Source of the DNA: an uncultured Lachnospiraceae bacterium
GTDB lineage: Bacteria; Bacillota; Clostridia; Lachnospirales; Lachnospiraceae
Assembly (NCBI GenBank): GCA_947626915.1
Contig: CANQUA010000027.1
Coordinates: 1 to 39,365, forward strand
Length of the DNA stretch: 39,365 bases
Direction of reading: 5' to 3'
The notes beneath the pieces are model-generated. The model was not told where the DNA came from and made no database searches. It saw only the letters and a program-made list of their open reading frames with translations. The first letter of the stretch is position 1. Every line of letters begins with the position of its first letter. The position numbers and the translations under genes were made by a program. This document shows positions 33,059 to 39,365 of the stretch, piece by piece.

Positions 33059-33910
33059 TCATTCCTTTCCAAAAAGCCTCAGGATCGCGTCCCTGGCCTC
33101 TTCCACCGTCGTAATATCTTCCTCGACCGCCAGGCCCCGCTCCCGCAGCGCATGGGCGATATACGTCACCTGGGGCGCGGCCAATCCCATGCTTTCCAGC
33201 TCTTTATAATGCTCGAAGATCTCTTTCGGCGTCCCGTCAAATGCTTTCCGGCCGTGGTTCATGACCAGCAGCCGCTGCGCGTACCTGGCCATATCCTCCA
33301 TGCTGTGGGATACCAGAAGGATCGTCATGCCTTTTTTCTCATGAAGCTCCCTGACCTGATCCAGGATCTCATCCCGCCCTTTGGGATCCAGCCCCGCCGT
33401 AGGCTCATCCAGGATCAGCACCTCCGGATTCATCGCCAGCACGCCCGCGATCGCCACCCGCCGCTTCTGGCCGCCGGACAGTTCGAACGGCGACTGCTGC
33501 CAGTATTTTTCCTTCATTCCCACCAGCCGCAGGGCCTCCTCTGCCCTCTGTCTCGCCTCCTCGGGCGACAGTCCCAGATTCCGCGGCCCGTAACAGACAT
33601 CGGAGATCACGTCCACCTCAAAAAGCTGATGCTCCGGATACTGAAACACCAGTCCCACCTTGCTGCGCAGGGTCTTCAGGCTGTAGCCTTCCCCGTAAAT
33701 GTCCTCGCCGTTGTAATAAATCTTCCCGGAGGTAGGCTTCACCAGCCCGTTTAAATGCTGGATCATCGTGGATTTGCCGGATCCCGTATGCCCGATCACG
33801 CCCACAAACTGCCCGTCCGGAATCTCAAAACTGACGTCGTCCAGCGCTTTCTGCTCCAGAGCCGTCCCCTGATTATAAACAAATGTCAAATGTTCCGCAC
33901 GAATTGCCAT
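33059..33910 (-). CDS. ecfA2: ECF transporter ATPase EcfA2, 283 aa
   Basis: The ATG at 33910 (MAIRAEHLTFVYNQGT) is used; GAAAGGAA lies about 6 nt upstream. The frame is open for 26 codons more, which are unlike the family. Walker A GHTGSGKST (40-48), Q-loop FQYPEHQLFE, signature LSGGQKRR and Walker B LILDEP are intact. FQYPEHQLF is typical for EcfA2. It pairs with EcfA1 to drive EcfT. The gap to ecfA1 is 185 bp, long for this module, and begins with a small stem-loop (34075-34095) right after the ecfA1 stop. Confidence 0.93.
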   Translation of the reverse strand: MAIRAEHLTFVYNQGTALEQKALDDVSFEIPDGQFVGVIGHTGSGKSTMIQHLNGLVKPTSGKIYYNGEDIYGEGYSLKTLRSKVGLVFQYPEHQLFEVDVISDVCYGPRNLGLSPEEARQRAEEALRLVGMKEKYWQQSPFELSGGQKRRVAIAGVLAMNPEVLILDEPTAGLDPKGRDEILDQVRELHEKKGMTILLVSHSMEDMARYAQRLLVMNHGRKAFDGTPKEIFEHYKELESMGLAAPQVTYIAHALRERGLAVEEDITTVEEARDAILRLFGKE

Positions 33911-34095
33911 GCCATGTTCCTTTCTCCATCTCTCATCCGCGATCTGCCGCCGCCCGGGCAAATCATCTCGTCTGTCGTTTTCTTTCATCCGAAAGCGCGT
34001 TTCCTATCTTTTTCCACTGCCCGACACTTCCCGTCCCTGGCCCCGCCGCGTTCTTTTTCATAGCAGTCCCGCTTAATCATCTGCTTTTGATGATT

Positions 34096-34983
34096 TTACG
34101 ACGGCTGCCCCTGGTCCTGACGCATCTTTTTTTCATGGAGCCCCACTAATGCGTCCACGAACTCCTCCGGCGACAGCACGCCCTCCGGCATCGCCAGGCC
34201 GTTTTTCCGCAGCTCGTAAGCCAGCTCCGTCACCTGGGGCACGTCCAGCCGGTACTGTTTCAATTCCTCCACCCTGGAAAATATTTCCCTGGGCGTCCCG
34301 TCCATGACGATCTTCCCGTCGTCCATCACGATCACCCGGTCCGCGCGGATCGCTTCCTCCATATAATGGGTGATCAAAAGCACCGTGATTCCCTCCTGCC
34401 GGTTCAGTTCCCGGACGGTCCGGATCACTTCCTTGCGCCCGTTGGGGTCCAGCATGGCCGTCGGCTCATCCAGTACGATGCACTCCGGCCGCATCGCCAT
34501 CACGCCCGCGATCGCCACCCGCTGCTTCTGGCCGCCGGATAATTTGTTCGGCGATTTATAACGGTACGCAGTCATTCCCACCGCTTCCAGGCTCTCATCC
34601 ACCCGCTTCCAGATCTCGTCCGTGGGCACGCCGATATTTTCCGGCCCGAACCCCACGTCCTCCTCCACAATATTGCCGATGATCTGATTGTCCGGATTCT
34701 GAAACACCATACCGGCCCGCTTGCGGATCTCCCAGACCTTGCTGTCGTCCGCCGTATCCATTCCCGATACCCAGACCGTCCCCTCCGTAGGGACCAGGAT
34801 CGCGTTGATCTGCTTCGCCAGCGTGGACTTGCCGGAACCGTTGTGGCCCAGGATCGCCACAAAGCTGCCCTTCTCGATATCGACGCTCAGTCCGTCGATG
34901 GCGCGGTCAATCTCCTGGATATTTTCATCCTCATCCCTGCGTATATAATCAAAAATCAGTTTACTGGCCTTGATAATTCCCAT
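34096..34983 (-). CDS. ecfA1: ECF transporter ATPase EcfA1, 295 aa
   Basis: Walker [10 protein letters not shown] (46-54), Q-loop VFQNPDNQI, signature [13 protein letters not shown], Walker B CIVLDEP and switch His in LITHYMEE are present. VFQNPDNQ is typical for EcfA1. It is the first gene of ecfA1-ecfA2-ecfT, the standard order in Firmicutes next to the ribosomal protein operon. GGAGGAG precedes the ATG at 3-4 nt, and a good promoter is visible upstream. Confidence 0.93.
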   Translation of the reverse strand: MGIIKASKLIFDYIRRDEDENIQEIDRAIDGLSVDIEKGSFVAILGHNGSGKSTLAKQINAILVPTEGTVWVSGMDTADDSKVWEIRKRAGMVFQNPDNQIIGNIVEEDVGFGPENIGVPTDEIWKRVDESLEAVGMTAYRYKSPNKLSGGQKQRVAIAGVMAMRPECIVLDEPTAMLDPNGRKEVIRTVRELNRQEGITVLLITHYMEEAIRADRVIVMDDGKIVMDGTPREIFSRVEELKQYRLDVPQVTELAYELRKNGLAMPEGVLSPEEFVDALVGLHEKKMRQDQGQPS

Positions 34984-35073
34984 AACTCCTCCAGGCTTAC
35001 GCCTCTGACGCTTTCATTCCGCCGCACCGAAACCGCTGAAACTCTTTTCGGCGCAGTATTCCGCATTTTTACA

Positions 35074-35102
35074 ATTTTAGTTGAATTTCTCCCATTCGTC
35101 AA
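35074..35102 (-). promoter_or_regulatory. Promoter of the ecfA1-ecfA2-ecfT operon
   Basis: On the minus strand TTGACG (35102-35097), 17 bp, TAAAAT (35079-35074). It lies about 90 bp before ecfA1 and just beyond the terminator of the preceding gene, so the ECF operon is independently transcribed. Confidence 0.75.
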
Positions 35103-35137
35103 CCTGTAAATGAAAATGTATAACCGCAGAAATCCGC

Positions 35138-35165
35138 AAAAAAGGGCATGGCCGAAGCCACACCC
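35138..35165 (-). terminator. Intrinsic terminator of the cell-wall-binding protein gene
   Basis: On the minus strand GGGTGTGGC and GCCATGCCC (35165-35157 and 35152-35144) pair over 9 bp with two G-U pairs around a TTCG tetraloop, followed by six T. Confidence 0.85.
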
Positions 35166-35257
35166 CTCTCATCGTCTGTTATACCGGCCGCGGAGTCCCC
35201 GCTCCGCTCTGCCGCTTTCCTGTCCCGCGGTTCCCCCGGACAGCCAGGTTTCCCCGG

Positions 35258-36658
35258 TTACGGAACCCATTCCCCATTCTCATTCAGCCTGAAGAATCCG
35301 TCGATCGTCGTATTGGTCGCCTTGTAACCATATCCCGGGTAGAAATAATAATATTTCCCGCCGATCTCTTTCCAGCCCTCGGCCATCGCACCGTCGCTCT
35401 CCAGATAATAGCACTTATCGCTCAAAACCAACCAGCCGGTGCGCATCGCGCCTTCGATAAAGCCATCCTTCCCGCTGCTCAGATAGTACCACTTATTGCC
35501 GCCTTTGATCCAGCCGGTACGCATCGCGCCATTGGGATCCATGAAATACCATACGCCCTTATTCTGCTGCCAGCCCGTCAGCATCTTGCCGTTCTTGTCG
35601 AAAAGATACCATACATCATTCAGCTTCAGCCAGCCATCTTTATAATAATCCCCTGTCGGATAGCGGAAGAACCAGTTGTTATTATAATTGACCCAGCCCA
35701 CCTTGGTCGTATTCGCCGGCGGCAGCTCTTCCTGCTTCTGCGCGGCCTGATTCGCCGCGTTATTGTTATTATTATTGCCGTTATTGCTGCTGTTGCTGCT
35801 ATTATTGCTGCTATTGTTGTTCTTGGTCTCTTCCTGCCCCGTGCCGTCGGAAACGTCCTGCTCGTCGATATAGATCTCATCCGACTCTGTCCAGGGGCTC
35901 TTTTTGCCGAATTTCTTCTGATCGTCCGTATGAGGAACGGCCCGGACCTTATAATAATAGGTGCCTTTCTTCGTCATGTACGGATAGAAATCGTACGTGG
36001 TGCCTTTATAATCCTCCACCTTTTTCACCACTGCCGTCCCGCGGTAAAGGTAAATATCGTAATAGCTCGAGGAAGTCGCCTCATAATATTCGTCGTCGCT
36101 GTCATAATCGGAATACCAGATCGCTTTCCCGATCCCCTTGTCTTTCCACGTAGCGTCCGTCGGCTCCGAATACGTACCCTTGACTCCGTCGAGCGTCACC
36201 ACGACCTCCAGCGTGCTGTTGTTCACTCTTTTGGCGCTGTAAAAGGTTCCGCCTGTGATATTGACGCTGCTGGATGTATAGCTGCTGCTGCGGAACGTAT
36301 ATTCCACATCGCCCTCGCCGGTCGTCTCCAGCGTGAGCCGCATCCTGGGCTTATCCCCGATCCCTACCGCGCGTCTGGTAGAAGTCGCCCACTCCGCATC
36401 CCGTATATAATACTTGGAGTCTTCAGTCGCCGCATAAGCGCCCATATAATCTTCCGGTTCGCTGAGCGAATCGTCTATGATATCAATATCCCCATCCGTA
36501 AGCATATCGCCCGCCTCAAGATTGTGGCCCACCCGGATCTTCACCGATGTGATCGTCCTGGAACGGGTCGTAGCTGCCGGAACACTGCCCACCATCGTCA
36601 CCGCAAGAAGACTCGCCGCCAAAATCGTCGTCCATATCCTCTTCCCTATTCCTTTCAT
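35258..36658 (-). CDS. Secreted cell-wall-binding repeat protein, 466 aa
   Basis: Signal peptide (about 1-29, SVPAA end). A beta-rich N-terminal region (about 35-265) with a segment like fibronectin or Ig domains (GTYYYKVRAVPHTD) follows. Then come an Asn/Ser-rich linker (280-300) and at least five cell-wall-binding repeats (about 318-466) of the WYLFDKNGKMLTGW and WYYLSSG types. These repeats resemble choline-binding modules, which attach proteins to wall polymers. No catalytic domain is recognised, so it may be a structural or adhesive surface protein. AGGAGGGAG lies about 6 nt before the ATG. It has its own promoter and terminator, between the ribosomal operon and the ECF operon. Confidence 0.8.
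   Translation of the reverse strand: MKGIGKRIWTTILAASLLAVTMVGSVPAATTRSRTITSVKIRVGHNLEAGDMLTDGDIDIIDDSLSEPEDYMGAYAATEDSKYYIRDAEWATSTRRAVGIGDKPRMRLTLETTGEGDVEYTFRSSSYTSSSVNITGGTFYSAKRVNNSTLEVVVTLDGVKGTYSEPTDATWKDKGIGKAIWYSDYDSDDEYYEATSSSYYDIYLYRGTAVVKKVEDYKGTTYDFYPYMTKKGTYYYKVRAVPHTDDQKKFGKKSPWTESDEIYIDEQDVSDGTGQEETKNNNSSNNSSNSSNNGNNNNNNAANQAAQKQEELPPANTTKVGWVNYNNNWFFRYPTGDYYKDGWLKLNDVWYLFDKNGKMLTGWQQNKGVWYFMDPNGAMRTGWIKGGNKWYYLSSGKDGFIEGAMRTGWLVLSDKCYYLESDGAMAEGWKEIGGKYYYFYPGYGYKATNTTIDGFFRLNENGEWVP
35757..35823 (-). repeat. Asn-codon trinucleotide tract
   Basis: A run of AAT/AAC and AGC codons encodes the Asn/Ser linker. Runs of ATT/TTG-type triplets on the plus strand make it prone to slippage. 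Confidence 0.7.
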
Positions 36659-36757
36659 ATAACTCCCTCCTGTCTGATTATCCCGGAATCCGGCTTTTGA
36701 TTCTGCCTGACTTTGCCGTTGTCTGCCGTCTATGTTCTTCCTATGCTGATATTTTAC

Positions 36758-36786
36758 ATTATAAACAGTCCGTCCTGTATCGTCAA
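36758..36786 (-). promoter_or_regulatory. Near-consensus promoter of the 466-aa cell-wall-binding protein
   Basis: On the minus strand TTGACG (36786-36781), 17 bp, TATAAT (36763-36758), the closest match to consensus in the window. The leader is about 90 nt. Confidence 0.85.
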
Positions 36787-36833
36787 CTTAAGATATTCTT
36801 TCTTTTTTATCGCAAAATTCCTACAAAAAACGA

Positions 36834-36871
36834 AATAAAAAAGGCTCTCTGTCCTATGACAAAAAGCCTTT
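36834..36871 (-). terminator. Intrinsic terminator of the alpha (ribosomal) operon
   Basis: On the minus strand a 14-bp stem (36871-36858 with 36853-36840, two G-U pairs) closes a 4-nt loop and is followed by seven T. It lies 20 bp after the rplQ stop. Confidence 0.9.
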
Positions 36872-36892
36872 TCTGCTGTTTCAGTCCGCTGG

Positions 36893-37429
36893 TCAGACCA
36901 GTTCGATCAGAACCATCATCGCGCCGTCGCCTTTGCGCTGGCCGATCTTTACAATCCGGGTATAACCGCCGTTGCGGGTGGCATACTTGGGAGCGATCTC
37001 GTCAAAAAGCTTGGCCACGATATCCGCTTCCTTGGTGTTCCTCTTGCGGCCTGCCGCAGTCGTCGGAACCTCCGTCACCGGATAAAGAACCTTCAGGATC
37101 TGCCTTCTGGCGTGGAGCCTGGACGGCTTATCCTTCTTGATCTCTTTCTCCACTTCGTCGTACACGGTCACTTTCTTGCCGTCCTTGACTTCTTTGACCC
37201 TCTTGCCGTCCTTGTCCTTGCGCGGAACCTTGGCGGTCACTTTCACCGTGTCAAAGTTATCCTTTTCCCTGACGGCCTTCGCGATCAGACCCTCCGCAAT
37301 GCCGCGGATCTCTTTCGCTCTCGCTTCTGTGGTAACGATCTTCCCATGATACAGAAGCGCGGTCACCTGGTTTCTAAGCAACGCTTTTCTCTGGCTGGAA
37401 GTTTTGCCCAGCTTACGATATCCTGCCAT
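36893..37429 (-). CDS. rplQ: 50S ribosomal protein L17, 178 aa
   Basis: The ATG at 37429 ([21 protein letters not shown]) has GGAGGAGA 8 nt upstream. The conserved L17 N-terminus is followed by a lysine-rich insert (about 68-98, with [16 protein letters not shown]), as found in several Clostridiales, and the C-terminal block [24 protein letters not shown]. Bacterial L17 is commonly about 120 residues, so this is a long version. Last gene of the operon before the terminator. Confidence 0.96.
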   Translation of the reverse strand: MAGYRKLGKTSSQRKALLRNQVTALLYHGKIVTTEARAKEIRGIAEGLIAKAVREKDNFDTVKVTAKVPRKDKDGKRVKEVKDGKKVTVYDEVEKEIKKDKPSRLHARRQILKVLYPVTEVPTTAAGRKRNTKEADIVAKLFDEIAPKYATRNGGYTRIVKIGQRKGDGAMMVLIELV

Positions 37430-37736
37430 ATTCTGTCTCCTCCATAAATTTCCTGGAGAGCCGCGCTGAGCCATTCGGACTTACCGGCGCAGCATCTTCC
37501 TGATGTGATAATTACCTCTCTCCGCTTCATCGGACTTACGAGAGCGGCCTTTTATTTCCGGACATCCCGCGTCTGTACGTATAAATACGATAGCCGCCGG
37601 GATGGGAAAAACTTGATTTTACCCGGATCTGCCGGGCACTCCATTCGATCAAAGGCCCGCCTGGTCTGCCAAACCGGGAAACGCAAGCTTCGTTTCGCCG
37701 CAATTAGACAATACCGTCAGACGGAGCCAATGGATC
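37430..37736. other. 307-bp gap between rpoA and rplQ
   Basis: No gene is seen. On the minus strand the motif GTAAGTCCGA occurs twice (near 37475-37485 and 37525-37535), each beside an inverted GC-rich segment (CCGCT/AGCGG around 37515-37545). The gap sits where neighbouring genomes usually have only tens of bases, and may carry an RNA hairpin or internal promoter for rplQ. Confidence 0.45.
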
Positions 37737-38696
37737 TCATTCGTCTCCGGGGTTCAGCTGCAGTCCCAGCTCTTTCAGCTTGGACAGCACTTCCTCCAGT
37801 GACTTTCTGCCCAGGTTGCGGACCTTCATCATATCCTCGGAAGTGCGGTTGCACAGCTCTTCCACGGTATTGATGCCGGCACGCTTCAGGCAGTTGTAGG
37901 AACGAACAGACAGCTCCAGTTCATCAATATTCATTTCGAGAACTTTCTCTTTCTCATTGTCCTCTTTCTCCACCATGACCTCTGCGGTCCTGGCGTTCTC
38001 GGACAAATCGATGAACAGGTTCAAATGCTCGCTCAATACCTTGGCCGCCAGGCTCACTGCCTCGTCCGGCGCCAGGGTTCCATTTGTATAGACGTCTAAG
38101 GTCAGCTTATCATAATCCGTCATCTGGCCTACACGAGTATTCTCCACGGTCATGTTCACACGCTCTACGGGAGTGTAGATCGAATCCACCGCGATCACGC
38201 CGATCGGAAGATCCTCTTTTTTGTTCTTATCCGCGCTCACGTAGCCGCGGCCCTTCGTGATCGTAAGCTCCATGTAGAACTTACTGTCCGTGCCGCCGCT
38301 TAAGGTTGCGATCACCTGCTCCGGATTGATGATCTCAATATCCGGATCCGCCTGGATATCGGCGCCTGTAATAGTGCCCTCTCCCTCAAACTCAATGTAC
38401 GCTGTCTTGACTTCGTTGTTTTCGCTGCTGTTCTTGATAGCCAGGCTCTTGATGTTCATGATGATCTCGGTCACATCCTCCTTGACGCCGGGGATGGAAC
38501 TGAACTCATGGAGCACACCGTCGATTTTCACCTGACTAACCGCAGCACCCGGCAAGGATGAAAGCATGATTCTCCTAAGAGAATTGCCCAGTGTGGTGCC
38601 GTAGCCTCTTTCGAGTGGTTCTACTACGAACCTTCCATATTTTCTATCTTCAGAAATCTCTGCGATCTCAATATTTGGTTTCTCAAACTCGAACAC
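37737..38696 (-). CDS. rpoA: RNA polymerase alpha subunit, 319 aa
   Basis: N-terminal domain (about 1-230) with [20 protein letters not shown], which forms the dimer platform for RNA polymerase assembly. A charged linker ([13 protein letters not shown]) follows, then a C-terminal domain (about 250-315) with [22 protein letters not shown] and [11 protein letters not shown] for UP-element DNA and activator contacts. Start is GTG with AAGGAGGGG 5 nt upstream. Confidence 0.97.
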   Translation of the reverse strand: MFEFEKPNIEIAEISEDRKYGRFVVEPLERGYGTTLGNSLRRIMLSSLPGAAVSQVKIDGVLHEFSSIPGVKEDVTEIIMNIKSLAIKNSSENNEVKTAYIEFEGEGTITGADIQADPDIEIINPEQVIATLSGGTDSKFYMELTITKGRGYVSADKNKKEDLPIGVIAVDSIYTPVERVNMTVENTRVGQMTDYDKLTLDVYTNGTLAPDEAVSLAAKVLSEHLNLFIDLSENARTAEVMVEKEDNEKEKVLEMNIDELELSVRSYNCLKRAGINTVEELCNRTSEDMMKVRNLGRKSLEEVLSKLKELGLQLNPGDE

Positions 38697-38729
38697 TCTA
38701 GCCCCTCCTTTTTGGGTATGCGTTACGGA

Positions 38730-39323
38730 TTATTTGGAGTACAACTCGACGATAAGCATCTCGTTGACCGGGACATCGATCTCCTCTCTGGTGGGCAGTT
38801 CTTTCACTGTACCGCGCAGATTCTCCGCATCTACATCGAGCCAGGCCGGAACCATACGTCCGCCTGTGACTTCCAATACGTCTTTATATCTCTGAGAGGA
38901 CTTGCATTTCTCTTTTACTTCCACAACATCGCCGGCTTTTACCAGGTAGGACGGGATATGAACGCCCTTGCCGTTTACCAGCAGCTGCTTATGATCGACG
39001 ATCTGACGCGCTTCTCTTCTGGTACGGGCAAATCCCATACGAAAGATCACGTTGTCCAGTCTCCGCTCCAGCAGGATCATCAGGTTCTCACCTGCCTGGC
39101 CGTCCATGCGCTCCGCTTTCGCATAATAATTACGGAACGGCTTCTCCAGCACGCCGTAAATGAATTTGGCTTTCTGCTTCTCGCGAAGCTGCAGACCATA
39201 CTCGCTTACCTTACGGTTGGCTCTCTTTAACTCTCTGTTTGATTTTTTATCTATTCCTAAATAGACCGGGTCCAAACCAAGGGATCTACATCTTTTAAGA
39301 ACAGGAACTCTATCTACTGCCAC
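38730..39323 (-). CDS. rpsD: 30S ribosomal protein S4, 197 aa
   Basis: Starts at GTG with AGGAGG (39332-39337) 8 nt upstream. [24 protein letters not shown] is the short-N-terminus, zinc-free type of S4. The S4 RNA-binding domain ([23 protein letters not shown]) is intact. S4 begins 30S assembly and in many bacteria represses its operon. rpoA starts 33 bp downstream. Confidence 0.97.
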   Translation of the reverse strand: MAVDRVPVLKRCRSLGLDPVYLGIDKKSNRELKRANRKVSEYGLQLREKQKAKFIYGVLEKPFRNYYAKAERMDGQAGENLMILLERRLDNVIFRMGFARTRREARQIVDHKQLLVNGKGVHIPSYLVKAGDVVEVKEKCKSSQRYKDVLEVTGGRMVPAWLDVDAENLRGTVKELPTREEIDVPVNEMLIVELYSK

Positions 39324-39338
39324 TTTTCGTACCTCCTA

Positions 39339-39365
39339 TCAGACTCTTCTACGTTTGGGCGGACG
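39339..39365 (-). CDS. rpsK: 30S ribosomal protein S11, 3' end only
   Basis: The last eight codons read RPPKRRRV then TGA, the usual S11 C-terminus, in the expected place before rpsD. The rest is outside the window. Confidence 0.85.
   Translation of the reverse strand, partial: RPPKRRRV

Noticed and set aside
33911-33988. Longer N-terminus for EcfA2
   Set aside because: The extra 26 residues are Arg/Asp-rich and unlike the family, and the ribosome site fits the ATG at 33910.

Overview
The window looks like chromosomal DNA of a GC-rich member of the Lachnospiraceae/Clostridiales (Firmicutes). The grounds are the gene order rpsK-rpsD-rpoA-rplQ followed by an ECF transporter module and truA, the short overlapping operons with strong AGGAGG ribosome binding sites, VanRS-type signalling, a YesN-type AraC response regulator, and cell-wall-binding (choline-binding-like) repeat proteins. 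I see no rRNA or tRNA. Almost everything right of 8 kb is on the minus strand, so it is best read from right to left.

Right end (39.4-36.8 kb): the 3' part of the alpha operon, with the last codons of rpsK, then rpsD, rpoA and rplQ. It closes on a strong intrinsic terminator. An unusual 307-bp gap separates rpoA and rplQ. A secreted cell-wall-binding protein with its own near-consensus promoter and terminator follows (36.8-35.1 kb). Next is an ECF vitamin-transporter core (ecfA1-ecfA2-ecfT) with its own promoter, then truA fused in frame to a GNAT acetyltransferase, then an orphan AraC-type response regulator (35.1-28.7 kb). About 500 bp without a convincing gene but with several hairpins lies at 28.2-28.7 kb.

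28.2-18.3 kb holds lipid, aromatic amino acid and polyphosphate genes. These are cardiolipin synthase plus a small membrane protein, then plsC-pheA, then a DUF815-type AAA+ ATPase with ppx and ppk1. The 510-bp gap after ppk1 contains two copies of a 33-bp repeat separated by 34 bp that resembles a two-repeat CRISPR remnant, a 40-bp near-perfect palindrome, and an extended -10 promoter with two 12-bp direct repeats upstream.

17.8-11.7 kb is a tightly overlapping five-gene operon: VanR-like regulator, VanS-like kinase, an 808-aa extracytoplasmic membrane protein, an ABC ATPase and an ABC-2 permease. It is followed by an SPFH protein, a zinc-ribbon membrane protein and a TPM-domain protein (11.5-8.25 kb), a set that resembles Bacillus subtilis ydjI/ydjG/ydjH.

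Left end (8-0 kb) is more accessory in character. A small cell-wall-binding protein and an XRE regulator run rightwards. A divergent two-gene operon encodes an atypical transmembrane Ser/Thr kinase with extracytoplasmic TPRs and a TPR plus leucine-rich-repeat lipoprotein. Beyond that are a small membrane peptide and the 3' part of an Rpn/transposase-31 nuclease gene. The kinase plus LRR lipoprotein pair is the best candidate for an undescribed system: it looks like a split LRR receptor kinase, with a 150-residue low-complexity insert inside the kinase domain.
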